From Knoxdaviesia capensis (Eukaryota; Ascomycota; Sordariomycetes; Microascales; Gondwanamycetaceae), in contig LNGK01000003.1 of NCBI GenBank assembly GCA_001510575.1, forward strand, positions 2,271,369 through 2,335,368: a stretch of DNA of 64,000 nt, written 5' to 3'. The notes beneath the pieces were generated by a model. The model made no database searches. It had not been told where the DNA came from and worked only from the letters and a program-made list of their open reading frames with translations. Shown one piece after another: positions 23,711-34,470 of this stretch (the first letter of the stretch is position 1; every line of letters starts with the position of its first letter). The position numbers were made by a program, and so were the translations under genes.

Positions 23711-24570
23711 GGTAGTTATCTCAACTGAGCGGAGCAGGGATCTTCTGGGTGTTTCTTCTGGGAGGGGACTGGCGGCGTTTGTTTAGTTTAGTGTTTCTAG
23801 GTCTTCCGGGCGGTTCAAGCACGGAGATGGATGGCTCTTCCTGATTTTCCTGCTGCTTTCTTTTTTCTAATTCCCCGTTCAAAGAGGATTTTTTTTCCCC
23901 CGTCTGTTTCTGCGTTTCTTTCCTTTTCTGTTTCCTCTCTTTCAAAACGGAGTTTGTCTTGTCTCGGGGTATATCAATGGCCGCGACCGGGTTTTTAGTG
24001 TATATTGTTCCAGGGGAGTTGCTGTTTTTGACGATTATAGATGGCATTTCAAGATGACTTCTAACCCACCAGACCAGGTCACCTTGGCACACTTGTGACA
24101 AGCCCTGCTCACTAGGGTTTAACCCGGCTCGCGGGCAAATGCAGACACCCGAAAATGAGCTGATCAGATAAATACGGCGGCTGACTAAGGTCGGAGTGGC
24201 CCGGAACGGGCGAATAAGAGCAGGCGAATTAGAAGCAGCGAAATTTAGGAACGGAAAAAAATACATCAGTCGATGCCTGGTTACTAAGGCGCCCAAATTC
24301 TACTACCTCACCTAATTTTTTTTGTAGCTGTATTCCGAACAGCCGTTGAAAATCGCTTCAAACAAAAAACACTCAATTGCATTTCCGTCATCTCCAATTT
24401 TCACGTCCAGCCTTTTCTGTGTGAGCGTCATCGGCTTTTCTTTTTTCGTCCCCTTAGCCGAGTCGGAAATCTCTCCTTTCTCTTCTGTGTTTTCCCTTTT
24501 ATCATCGAGTCTTCCGTTTTCCTGGCGGCTCCCCCCCTTTTCCTTCTCCTTCAAACTTCTGCTCTTCGAG
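23711..24570. other. Intergenic between RSC4 and MAS1
   Basis: RSC4 3' UTR followed by the MAS1 promoter. One CTAGGGTTTAAC telomere-like motif is at about 24111-24122, and a T-rich leader occupies 24430-24560. No gene is seen. Confidence 0.55.
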
Positions 24571-26367
24571 ATGGCGTCGCGGCGACTAGCTTTGAACCTT
24601 TCCAGTGGGCTGCGCAGCCGTGCTGCGCAGTCGTCGTCGAGATATCTGACTCGCGGCCTTGCGACTCCGGTGAACAGCCCAATTGGCAAGACCCAGACGA
24701 CGACGTTGAAGAATGGCCTGACAGTGAGTTGATGCCTCTCCCGAGCCGGCAGGGATGGCCCGGGATTCCACGTGATGGGCCCGAGTGGTCCGAGAGTCTC
24801 CGAGCTGTGTTCCGGCGAGCCATTGGCGGTTGTGTTACTGACGATGGGACTGGGGGTGTTTCCCGCTGTTTGTTTAGGTTGCGACCGAGTATATGCCGTG
24901 GCTCCAAACTTCGACCGTCGGTGTTTGGATTGATGCCGGATCCCGCGCCGAGACGCTCGAGACGAACGGCACCGCGCACTTCCTTGAGCATCTGGCCTTC
25001 AAGGGCACTGCCAACCGCACGCAACAGCAGCTTGAGCTGGAGATTGAGAACATTGGAGGCCACCTGAATGCCTACACCTCGGTGCGTTTCCCCGGATACT
25101 ATACGATGGTGGTGATGACGTTGATGATGCAAATGGGACCATCACCATGGTGTGGTTCCCCCAAACAATCGTGGTCAAATTTCTAACGCCCTCTGCGTGT
25201 TTCCTTTATCCAGCGCGAAAACACCGTCTACTTTGCCAAGGCCCAGAACGCCGACGTCCCGCAGTGCGTCGACATCCTCGCCGATATTCTCCAGAACGCT
25301 AAGCTCGAGGACTCGGCCATCGAGCGCGAGCGCTACGTGATTCTGCGGGAATCCGAGGAGGTTGAGAAGCAGGTTGAGGAGGTGGTGTTTGACCACCTGC
25401 ACGCCACTGCCTACCAGCAGCAGCCTCTGGGCCGCACCATCCTCGGCCCGCGCCAGAACATCGAGGACATCACCCGCACCGAGCTGGTCAACTACATCAA
25501 GACGAACTACACTGCCGACCGCATGGTGCTGGTGGGTGCCGGCGGCTTCCCGCACGAGAAGCTGGTCGAGCTCGCCGAGAAGTACTTTGCCAACCTGCCC
25601 GGCGAGGGCCCGAAGAACAGCGCCTACATGCAGTGGAAGCAGACGCCCGACTTCATCGGCTCGGACGTGCGTGTGCGCGACGACACCATCCCCACCGCCA
25701 ACATCGCCATTGCCGTCGAGGGTGTCAGCTGGAACTCAAACGACTACTTCACCGCGCTCGTCACGCAGGCTATTGTCGGCAACTACGATAAGGCTCTCGG
25801 CAACGCTGCTCACCAGGGCAGCAAGCTGAGCGGCTTTGTGCACAAGCACGAGCTGGCCAACAGCTTCCTCAGCTTCTCGACCTCGTACAGCGACACTGGG
25901 TGAGTGACCTTGTCTCTGTTTTTGTACTCTCTCTCTTCTCTACTGTGTACAGACCGCTAACATGCTCGTCTTGATATAGTCTCTGGGGAATCTATCTCGT
26001 CACCGATCAGCTGACCCGCGTTGACGACCTCGTCCACTTCACCATCCGCGAGTGGATGCGCCTGTGCACCAACGTGAGCGAGGCCGAGGTTGAGCGGGCC
26101 AAGGCGCAGCTGAAGGCGTCGGTGCTGCTGTCGTTGGACGGCACCACCGCCGTGGCCGAGGACATTGGCCGGCAGATCGTCACCACCGGCCGCCGCATGT
26201 CGCCAGCCGAGATTGAGCTGAAGATCGACGCCATCACCGGCAAGGATGTCATGGACTTTGCCAGCCGCAAGCTGTGGGACCAGGATATTGCCGTCAGCGC
26301 TGTCGGCAGCATCGAGGCTCTGTTCGACTACCAGCGTCTGCGGAACACCATGAAGCCCAAGTTCTAA
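24571..26367 (+). CDS. MAS1: Mitochondrial processing peptidase beta subunit
   Basis: Catalytic zinc metalloprotease subunit of the matrix peptidase that removes mitochondrial presequences; in some fungi the same protein is also core protein I of complex III. Exons 24571-24723, 24878-25081, 25214-25899 and 25980-26367 give 476 aa. The N-terminus is itself a presequence rich in Arg/Ser/Leu (MASRRLALNLSSGLRSRAAQ) with no acidic residue. The inverted zinc motif H85-F-L-E88-H89 sits in AHFLEHLAFKGT, and the downstream helix with ESEEVEKQVEEVVFDHLHA is intact. So this is the active beta subunit, not alpha. The glycine-rich loop typical of alpha-MPP is absent. All joins are supported by family conservation (LKNGLT-VATEYMP, AYTS-RENTVYF, SDTGLWGIY). 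Confidence 0.94.
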
Positions 26368-27127
26368 GTGGTTTTTTTTTTTCAAACGGAAATCCTCAAG
26401 AAATCATGTAAAACCAAAACTTTAAAATCCTCTTTAACCCCTCTCGATCAGTCTCCCTCTTTGAACGACCGTCACAAAACAACTCTCCCCTCTTTATTCC
26501 GTTGCTGGAAGAGGCAATAAGTCTCACAGACGACCGTCAAAAAGGGGGATCACTCGAGAGGACCATGTATATTCTTTGCAAGAGCAGCATCCTGTTGTAA
26601 CCAGAAGGGAGGAAGGAAAAAAAGGACGGAGCCCTCTTTTTTTTCATGTGTCTGTGTCTGTGTTCATATCCTTACATTACTCTTTTTTCTATTTTCCCTA
26701 CTCCTTTGTGTTTCCTATCTTCTTGCTTTTGTTGAGTGTTCCTGTTCTTGTTTTCTGTCTTCCTGAGAGACCCGGGCCATTTATTTCTCTGTCGGATTCG
26801 AAAGTTAGAACTGGATGGCGGGACGTCTATATAATATATAGAAATGGCTGCTTTTTTTTACTGTTTGACCATGGTCTTCGGATTGTTCGTGGGATGTCCT
26901 GTTATGTGTGGCTCTTATGGGAATCACTTGCTGGCTTTCTGTTGTGTGTAACATGGTGATGCTGTTTCATCTTTGCCTATATAGACCGACGGGGGTTGAA
27001 TCTTTTTTTATGTCTCTCTCTAAGCTGACATCTCCCCTTTTTGCTAAATGATGGATAGATCCGAACGAAACAGAAAAACAAAACATGGAAACCAAAATAC
27101 CGAGCCGAAAACCCCGCGCCCTCCTCC
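26368..27127. other. Convergent intergenic region, MAS1 and HIS4 3' ends
   Basis: T-rich sequence with two facing 3' UTRs. Nothing else is supported. Confidence 0.6.
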
Positions 27128-29749
27128 CTATGAGCTCTTCTGCGCTGCCATGTGAGCCAAACGAATACTCACAGCCCGGCGGTGGGCCTCCAGCTCCTCG
27201 ACCTTGGCCAACTGCATGATCGCGCCGCCGAGGCCCTCGAGACCAGCGGCCGTCAGGTTGGAGCTGGTGATGTGCTTCATGAACGACGCCAGGCTGACGC
27301 CGGAGTACTGCTTGGCGTAGCCGTAGGTCGGCAGGCAGTGGTTGACGCCGGCGGAGTAGTCGCCGACGCTCTCGGGCGTCCACGGGCCGATGAACACGCT
27401 GCCGGCGTTCTCGACCGCGGCGACCAGCGCGTCGGCGTCGCGCACCTGCAGGATCAGGTGCTCGGGCGCGTAGGCGTTGCTGATGCGCATGGCCGCGGCG
27501 GTGTCGGCGACGCGGATGGTCAGCGAGTGGCGGATGGACGCGCGCACCACGTCGCAGCGCGGCAGGGCCACGGCCTGCGTGTGCAGCGCGTCCTCGATCT
27601 CCTGCAGCCGCGCGTCCGAGAGCGCCACCGCCAGCAGCACGACCTGCGAGTCGGCGCCGTGCTCGGCCTGCGAGAGCAGGTCGGCCGCCACGAACGCCGG
27701 CTCGGCCGAGTCGTCGGCGACCACCAGCACCTCGGACGGGCCGGCCGGCATGTCGATGCTGACCAGCGCGTTGGTGTCGTTGCTGATCAGCATCTTGGCG
27801 GTCGTCACGAACTGGTTGCCCGGGCCGAGGATCTTGTCGACCTTGGGCACGGACTCGGTGCCGTACGCCATGGCGGCGACGGCCTGCGCGCCGCCGGCCA
27901 GCACGATGCAGTCGGCGCCGGCCTTGTGGGCGACGTACACGACCTCGGGGGTCGGGCGGCCGTCGGCCTTGGGCGGGGTGGCGAACACCAGTTTCTTGCA
28001 GCCGGCGACGCGGGCGGGCACGCCGAGCATCAGCGCGGTCGACGGGAGCACCGCCGTGCCGCCGGGGACGTACAGGCCGACGGCTTCGATGGGCCGCGAG
28101 AAGCGGGTGCACACCACGCCCGGCATGGTCTCGACGCGCAGCGGCGCGTCCTCCTTCTGGGCGGAGTGGAACTTCTCGATGTTGGCGAACGACGTGTCGA
28201 TGGCGGCGATGGTCTCGGCGGGGAGCTGCATCAGCTCGGGCGGGAACGGCGCGTTGATGACGGGCGACGTGAGCGACGTGGCCTTCTCGAAGCGGTGGGT
28301 GTACTTCAGGAGCGCGGCGTCGCCGTTGTCGCGCACGTCGTCGATGATCGGGCGGATGATGTTGACGATGGTCTCGGGCGACTTTTGCGATGGGCGCTGG
28401 AGGGCCGCAGCTAGTTCGGCGGAGGAGATGGCGGCGGCGTCGATGCGGCGCATGGTGATCCGATCATCGGCGGCCGAAGCCGGAGCCAGAGTGGGGATGG
28501 GGGCGGGGCCGGGAGCAGCAGCAGGAGCAGCAGCAGGAGCGGCGGCAGTGGTGGCAATGCCCTCCTTTTCGGCCCACTTGCCCTTGGCGTTGCCGGTTCT
28601 CCGCTTGACCTTGAGGCTCTTGATATCCAGGTTCTTCTCGATATCCGCAAGGCCAACGCCGGCAGCCACGGCACGGGTCAGCGCAAAGTAGATCAGATCA
28701 GCGGCCTCAAAGGCAACCTCGCTGGGGGTCTTTGCATCACACAGCTCCTCGGCCTCTTCCATGATCTTGGCGCGCAGCAGCTTCTCATCGGAGAACAGCC
28801 GCGCGGTGTACGAGCCGGCGGGCGCCGACAGCTTGCGGGCCTTGAGGGTGTGCTCGAGGCGGGCCAGGCCGGCCAGGTCGCCGAAGCAGCCGTCCTCGGC
28901 CAGGTGGCAGAACTTGCCCTTCTGGCGCACGACAAACTTGAGCGCGTCGAGGTCGCAGTCCAGCGACAGGCGCACCAGCTCCTGCGTGTCGCCCGACGTG
29001 AGCCCCTTGACCCACAGCCCGCGCTTGCGGCTCTGGTACACGCCGGCGCGCAGCCGCAGGGCCTCGGCCACGCTGGCCTCGCTGCTGTACACGAGCCCCA
29101 TGGCCGTGTTGTGCTCGTCGACAACCACCGTCGGCAGCAGCCCGTCGGGGCGGTCGGACAGCCAGAACGAGGCAATCACGCTGGCCACCGACAGGCACGT
29201 CGGCGACACCTGCTCGGGCTGCATGGTCAGCCGCGTGGCCGGGAGCACGGCGATGGCGTCGATGTCCTTGGCCGCGGCCACCACCGCAGCGATATCGGCG
29301 CCGGGTGCCGGCTGCACAAACAGCGTCTCGAGCTTGCGGGCTTTAGCTTCGGCGGCGAGGCCCGACACGCCCGCCACGTCCAGGCCGGAGATCAGCAGGC
29401 TGCCGTGCTCCGACGCGGCGGCCAGGTCGGCGGTGGCCACGGCCGGCACGATGCGGGCGCCGAACTCGGCGAGCGCCGGCACCAGGGCCGGCTTGACAAA
29501 CACGGTGCGGGCGCCGGCGTCCAGCAGCGCGGCCACGGCGTCGGCGTCGTCCAGCGCCGAGGCGTTGACGAACGACTGCACGGCGGCGCCGTTGTTGGCG
29601 AGGTAGCCCGCCACGGTGTCGATATCTGCGGCCGAAGTGACTGTGAAGAACGGCGTGCCGAGGATGGTGAGGTCGGCCAGCGTCAGGCCATTGGCGGCTT
29701 CGGCCGGGTCAATGCTGACCACAAACGGAACGGGGAGAGTGGTCTCCAT
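27128..29749 (-). CDS. HIS4: Trifunctional histidine biosynthesis protein (PR-AMP cyclohydrolase / PR-ATP pyrophosphatase / histidinol dehydrogenase)
   Basis: Cytosolic enzyme catalysing steps 2, 3 and the last two oxidations of histidine synthesis (HIS4 of yeast, his-3 of Neurospora). Intron-less, 873 aa from the ATG at 29749; the open frame extends further upstream, but that part is untranslated-leader-like. After a poorly conserved N-terminal segment, the HisI domain (about 185-290) shows RKRGLWVKG and DCDLDALKFVVRQKGKFCHL. The HisE domain (about 300-390) shows KIMEEAEELCDA and FEAADLIYFALTRA. A Pro/Ala linker is at about 400-425. HisD (about 430-870) shows VGLYVPGGTAVLPSTALMLG, SQAEHGADSQVVLLA and IGPWTPESVGDYSAGVNHCL. 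Divergently transcribed with TAF9. A perfect TGACTCA lies 313 bases upstream, matching general amino-acid control. Confidence 0.95.
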   Translation of the reverse strand: METTLPVPFVVSIDPAEAANGLTLADLTILGTPFFTVTSAADIDTVAGYLANNGAAVQSFVNASALDDADAVAALLDAGARTVFVKPALVPALAEFGARIVPAVATADLAAASEHGSLLISGLDVAGVSGLAAEAKARKLETLFVQPAPGADIAAVVAAAKDIDAIAVLPATRLTMQPEQVSPTCLSVASVIASFWLSDRPDGLLPTVVVDEHNTAMGLVYSSEASVAEALRLRAGVYQSRKRGLWVKGLTSGDTQELVRLSLDCDLDALKFVVRQKGKFCHLAEDGCFGDLAGLARLEHTLKARKLSAPAGSYTARLFSDEKLLRAKIMEEAEELCDAKTPSEVAFEAADLIYFALTRAVAAGVGLADIEKNLDIKSLKVKRRTGNAKGKWAEKEGIATTAAAPAAAPAAAPGPAPIPTLAPASAADDRITMRRIDAAAISSAELAAALQRPSQKSPETIVNIIRPIIDDVRDNGDAALLKYTHRFEKATSLTSPVINAPFPPELMQLPAETIAAIDTSFANIEKFHSAQKEDAPLRVETMPGVVCTRFSRPIEAVGLYVPGGTAVLPSTALMLGVPARVAGCKKLVFATPPKADGRPTPEVVYVAHKAGADCIVLAGGAQAVAAMAYGTESVPKVDKILGPGNQFVTTAKMLISNDTNALVSIDMPAGPSEVLVVADDSAEPAFVAADLLSQAEHGADSQVVLLAVALSDARLQEIEDALHTQAVALPRCDVVRASIRHSLTIRVADTAAAMRISNAYAPEHLILQVRDADALVAAVENAGSVFIGPWTPESVGDYSAGVNHCLPTYGYAKQYSGVSLASFMKHITSSNLTAAGLEGLGGAIMQLAKVEELEAHRRAVSIRLAHMAAQKSS

Positions 29750-30061
29750 CGTGAGTGAAGGATGTAAAACACAGCCGAAGAGCTTGGAGGATGCAATAAG
29801 ACAAACAGACAAGTCGGAGATCTGCGGTTGGAAAATCAAGGCAAACGGGAAAAGGAGGTTGAAGATCGTGACGGCTAGAAACTTTTTTAAAGGTGACGCC
29901 GATATCGTTCTATCCAACTCCCTAGATAAATATGCCACTAAACGACCCGGCAAAAAATATGCACTTAGACGCTATATGCGCCTATGAGCAATTGCCTATT
30001 ACTTTCGTCGGGGGAGCACCTGCCGGTTTTTTTCCATCTGCTTTTTTTTTTTCCATATCTT

Positions 30062-30068
30062 TGACTCA
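30062..30068. promoter_or_regulatory. Gcn4/CPC1-type element TGACTCA upstream of HIS4
   Basis: Exact core of the amino-acid-control element, 313-319 bases upstream of the HIS4 start. Fungal HIS4/his-3 genes are classic targets of Gcn4/CPC1. Binding here is inferred. Confidence 0.6.
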
Positions 30069-30539
30069 TTCTGTTCCGCCTTGTCGAATTAGGGGTTTTT
30101 TTTGGCTTGCGTGACTTTAAGGGCGTGATGACCACCGCGTAACGGTCCACTTTTTGCCCAAGGATACGGACTGTGATTCATTCATGTTGAGGAGTTTGGC
30201 GACCTTAGGTGTAAATGCCAATTGACTCCTTTAACGGTGTCTTTCATGTCGATGCGCCCTTTCTGGTGTGCATCAGTGTTGGCGGAACTTCAACGTGTTG
30301 CTCATCGCGGGGTTCTGTGAATGTGCCCCTCATAAATCCAACCCTAGGGTTACCAGGGTTACAGTAGCTTAGGGTCGCTTAGTCACCAGCCGACTTTTCT
30401 CCCCAGAGGTCTCGATTTGAGGTGAAGCTTCACGTCTTTTCTGCTTGATTTTGCTTCTCCATCAACTTCTTCATAACACACGCACTTCTGGCTTCCCCTT
30501 GATTGAGATTTTGTTTCTTGCCTAGTTTCTCTCTTTTCC

Positions 30540-30546
30540 TGAGTCA
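30540..30546. promoter_or_regulatory. Second Gcn4/CPC1-type element TGAGTCA in the HIS4/TAF9 intergenic region
   Basis: Exact palindromic 7-mer, 791 bases upstream of HIS4 and 285 bases upstream of the TAF9 start. At this distance its target is ambiguous. Confidence 0.4.
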
Positions 30547-30830
30547 GTTGAAACCCCACCTTGCCTACTGCATTTATTCCGGAGTTTCTCTTCATTCAAC
30601 TATTTCACAAGCTCTTACGGTCTGCTTCACGTCCTGGTTCCTTGCGTAAAGGCTTCCAAATCGCCGTGTGCGCCATCTTCAGTTACACAGCGGATCTTTG
30701 TGCCCAGGCACCAAAGTCTAAGCACCGACTTCTCCGTTTCCGACTCCACGCACCAGGCCGTGATACCACCAGCCCGCCGACCACCTTCCGCGACCTCTCT
30801 CTTCCTCTCGCGACCAGCACACCTCGCACG

Positions 30831-31661
30831 ATGTCCGCCTCCCAGGCCAACGGCGGCGACTCGTTCGTCACGGCCCCCGAAAGCGGCACCGCGGCCGCCG
30901 CCGCCACCGAGCCCTCGCAACAGCCCCCACAAGCCGCAGCCCCCGCGGCCAACACCACTACCGCCGCGCACCAGCCCGCGGCCGCCACGACGAACGGCGA
31001 CGCCACCGCGCCCAAGCCGCGCGACGTGCGCACCGTCGAGCTGCTGCTCACCTCGCAGGGCGTGACGTCGTACGAGAGCCGCGTGCCGCTGCTCGTGCTC
31101 GACTTCGCCTACCGGCACACCTCCGCCGTGCTCAGCGACGCGCTCCACCTCGCCGCCGACCCGTTCACCAGCCACGCCGCCGGCTCGCGCGCCTCGGCCG
31201 CGCCGGCGGCCGCGGCCGCTGCCGGCGGCGACGCGTCCGTCAGTGCGAACGCCGTGCGGCTCGCCATTGCCTCGCGCCTGGGCTACCAGTTCCGCGGCGG
31301 CGGCGGCGCAGCCGCCGGCGGCGCGCTCAACAAGGAGTGGATGCAGGAGATGGCGGCCGAGCGCAACAAGATCGCGCTGCCGCGTGTCGCGCCGCACGAG
31401 TGGGCGGTGCGTCTCCCGGCCGAGCGCTTCGTGCTGTCTGGGCTCGGGTGGACGCTGCGCGAGCGGTGGACCGAGCACGGGACCGGCAGCGGGGGCTCGG
31501 ATGACGACGATGACGATGACGACGACGAGGAGATGGAGGATGCGATGCCGGCCGCCGCTGCTCCGGCGCAGAAGCCGGAGGATGTTGGCGGGGATGGCGT
31601 TGAGGGCGGCACTATGGAGGATATCTTTGGGGATGATTTGGACGAGGAGATGGAGGAGTAG
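30831..31661 (+). CDS. TAF9: TFIID/SAGA subunit TAF9
   Basis: Histone-fold subunit shared by TFIID and SAGA, pairing with TAF6 in the nucleus. Intron-less, 276 aa from ATG 30831. I preferred this over an upstream in-frame start because similarity begins here, after a leader-like stretch. An Ala/Thr/Pro-rich N-terminus (1-60) is followed by the histone fold (about 62-125): VRTVELLLTSQGVTSYESR, then LLVLDFAYRHTSAVLSDALH. The fold is interrupted by an Ala/Gly-rich insert before AVRLAIASRLGYQF. The conserved NKIALPRVAPHEWAVRLP and FVLSGLGWTLRERW blocks follow. The C-terminus is acidic (a run of about ten Asp, ending EEMEE). The insert and GC-rich codon use are local elaborations; function is confidently assigned from the histone fold. 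Confidence 0.88.
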   Translation: MSASQANGGDSFVTAPESGTAAAAATEPSQQPPQAAAPAANTTTAAHQPAAATTNGDATAPKPRDVRTVELLLTSQGVTSYESRVPLLVLDFAYRHTSAVLSDALHLAADPFTSHAAGSRASAAPAAAAAAGGDASVSANAVRLAIASRLGYQFRGGGGAAAGGALNKEWMQEMAAERNKIALPRVAPHEWAVRLPAERFVLSGLGWTLRERWTEHGTGSGGSDDDDDDDDDEEMEDAMPAAAAPAQKPEDVGGDGVEGGTMEDIFGDDLDEEMEE

Positions 31662-32056
31662 GCGTTGTAGTGATTGTTCGGGGGGTTTCAACTGGCGTTT
31701 TGGAAGGGGTCAATGTGCCCCTTTTGCTTTTTTCCGGTCTTGGTTCTTGTTTTTGGGAGCGTTTGCTTTGGGATTCGGAAACCTGTACTTCTAGTGAACA
31801 ATGGGAAGTCGACATCGAAAGCGGTGATGATACAAAAAGAGTGAAAACATGGATCATCGGCCTCTCACACACACACGTCCACATGGTATCATCCGGTGAT
31901 ACAGCCCTCAAACGGGGTTCGACAACAGGAGAAAAGCGAAAACAGAAGATCATACGAGCGAAAAAGAAATTGAATCTGGTATCTATATGCGCAATATTCC
32001 CAAAGTCCCTAAGTAATACTTTACACAAGAACGTAAAACAGCGAAAGCACCGCTGA
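31662..32056. other. Convergent intergenic region, TAF9 and PAH1 3' ends
   Basis: Two facing 3' UTRs with no gene between them. Confidence 0.6.
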
Positions 32057-34470
32057 CTACACCTCATCCTTCTCAATCGACAGGTTCTTCAAGCCGGTGA
32101 TCAGCTGTGCATTCACGTCTTTGACGACCACTTTGTGCGGCGCCAGCTCGACGCCGCCGGGCCGCTCTGGCTCATCCTCAGACGACGACGACTCTTCGCC
32201 GTCCTCGCCGTCCTCGTCGTCCGCCTCCTCTTCATCGTCGCCATCGTCCTCCTCTTCGTCGTCTTCATCGTCTTCGCCGCTCTGCTCTTGCGACTCCTGG
32301 GACACGAAGCTGTCCGTCATCCCAGGTGCCACCGCATCTTCTTCTTCATCGTCGTCATCGTCGTCATCGTCGTCATCCTCGTCGTCTTCTTCCTCGTCGT
32401 CCTCCGGCACGGGCGCGCCGTCGCCCTTGGCGCGCGGATCCGCCCCGCCAGGGCCGGCAACCGACGCCTCGGAGTCGGTCACCGAGAACTCGTCGAGATC
32501 GCGCGGCGTATCGCGCCAGTACGTGAAGTCGGTGTAGTCCTCGCCGCCGCCCTTGACAATGGTCGACACGGGCGGGAAGTAGTGGTCGACGACCTCGTTG
32601 ATGTTCATGTAGGTCATCTTGACCCGGTCGAGGCTGAGCAGGTCCATCGACACCTCGGCGTTCGAGTTGATCGTGAAGATGCGGTTGCGCGGCACCTCGA
32701 CGGTGCGGTACGAGATCTGGTCGGTGAAGCGGTTGCCGAACCCCGCGTAGAACGGCCGGTGCTCCGTGCCGTACAGGTTGCGGATGTCGCGCAGCGTGGC
32801 CATCTTGAACACGTGCGGCTTGCGCAGGTAGATCTCGCGCCGCAGCGCGTGGAACGTGCGGTCCGGCGACAGGATCGTCGGCCCGCGCGGCAGCCGGTAC
32901 CCGTCCTGCGCAATGCCGTGCAGGTACGCCCGCGTCATGTCGGCCTGGCCCACCGACCGGCTCGTCAGGTACATGATGTTGTAGCCGTTGGCGACAATGT
33001 CGCTGTACAGCTTGGCCACGCCCGAGTGCGTCCAGTCGCGGCCGATCATGTTCAGCATCTGGCCCAGCGCATCGGACTTGGTGATGGTGCCGTCAATGTC
33101 CGAGATCACCACGGGGTCGTCGTGGCGCCACAGGAACATGTAGGCCTGGCAGGTGGCGCGGTTGACGGTGAAGTTCATGACGTTCTGGCCGCGGCGGAGG
33201 TCCAGCGCCTTGAGCTGCTCGCTGGTCAGCCGCAGGGTCTTGGCGTAGTTGCGGTTGGGGTCGCCGGCCGGCGCAGCATTGGATACTGTGGAGGCGCGCA
33301 GCGGCATCTGCGCCGGGCCGACGTCGGACTCCGAGCGGCGGTGGCTCGGCATCTGGCCGGATGTGGTGATGTCGCTGCCGTCGCTCTGGTAGCCCGGGTC
33401 GGAGGCGGCGTCGACCGGCATCGACATGGAGCGCATGCTGGCTTCGATGGTGCGCTTCATGGCGGCCTCCTTGGCCTCCTGGCTGTGGTAGATCCACAGG
33501 TTGCCCTGGTCGTCGAGGCCGAACAGCGCGCCGATGTCGTAGTTGCCGTCGAGTTCTTGCGATAAGATGCGGCGGGCCATGATCTCGGCGCGCAGCACAT
33601 CCTCCTCGTTGCTCTTGAAGCCGGTCATGTCGAGCATGAGGTCGCCGGTCTCGGTCATTTGGCAGGGGATGTTGGCGGCCGACAGCTCTTTGGAAAGCAC
33701 CAGGGCGCGCTGGATGGCGCTGCCGACCGGCAGTGGCGGCGGGCTATGGGAGCGGTCAGACAAGCCGACAGGGTGGCCCGAGTCGTCGCTGTCCTTGTCC
33801 TTGATGATGGCCAAGCCGGGACCGCGGAGGAGGTCTTCGCTGTGGGGGCGTTGTAGAGACCGCCATTCGGCGGTGGGGGACATGTCGAGGGAGGTGGAGA
33901 GAGCGGCCATGGAGCCTGGAGAAAGAGCAAGACGGAACACGGTTAGTAGGTGGTTTAGTGAGATGGGAGGGAAACTGACACGTGAACATGGGAGGATGCA
34001 AACGCATATGACTGACCATCATCACGGAGATCGGTGGACGCCCGGGCAAAGGCGGGTATCGGGCGGACGGGCTGGTCGTCGAGGGACAGCGGCTCGAGAT
34101 CCTGCAGGTTGGGCGAGCCGGGCGCGGACTTGACGGCGGGCAGCGGCGGACTTGACACGGGAGAGGCCAGCGGCGAGGTTTGCAGCGACTGCGGGATGTT
34201 GTCGGTGGTTTCGAAGACGAAGAAGGCCTCGCCGCCCTCGCCGAGCTTCATGGCGTAGTTTTGTTTCTGGCCGTTGACAGAGAACTCGACCTTCTTCTCG
34301 TAGGGGCGTAACAGCGAGAACTTGCCGAAGCGCACGTGGAAGGGCGAGCACGACAGCGAGCCATCTTCTTGCTCGACGACGATGACGTCGATGGCGCCGC
34401 TGAGGGTGGCCGGGTTGATGGAGTTCCAGGCGGTCGATACCGAGTCGCTGATGTTTTTAACGTACTGCAT
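32057..34470 (-). CDS. PAH1: Phosphatidate phosphatase (lipin/Pah1)
   Basis: Mg-dependent phosphatidic acid phosphatase producing diacylglycerol at the ER/nuclear membrane; it controls triacylglycerol versus phospholipid synthesis. Exons, complement of 34017-34470 and 32057-33915 (intron 101 nt), give 770 aa. The N-terminal lipin domain (1-110) starts MQYVKNISDSVSTAWNSINP and contains SPFHVRFGKFSLLRP and the GEGGEAFFVFE glycine block. The C-terminal HAD domain (about 375-620) has the catalytic D424-I-D426-G-T-I-T, followed by NIMYLTSRSVGQADMTRAY and AGFGNRFTDQISYRTVEVP. The last 150 residues are an acidic tail with long Asp/Glu runs encoded by GAC/GAG/GAT repeats (32190-32400). The tail is longer and more acidic than usual. 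The 5' leader lies in a 2.9-kb divergent intergenic region. Confidence 0.94.

Larger units (their letters stand above)
29750..30830. other. Divergent promoter region HIS4/TAF9
   Basis: Holds two exact TGASTCA sites (30062, 30540) and an adjoining pair of telomere-like motifs (ACCCTAGGGTTA and CAGGGTTAC, about 30342-30363). The right half is a T/C-rich TAF9 leader. An open frame continues upstream of the TAF9 start, but its sequence is not TAF9-like. Confidence 0.6.

Noticed and set aside
27152..28691. Two long plus-strand open frames opposite HIS4
   Set aside because: Antisense shadows; the HisD motifs are on the minus strand.
29750..29953. Upstream start for HIS4
   Set aside because: The added 68 residues are leader-like, with no HIS4 similarity.
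32135..33565. 476-codon plus-strand open frame opposite PAH1
   Set aside because: Antisense shadow of the GC-rich PAH1 coding strand; PAH1 motifs fix the real strand.
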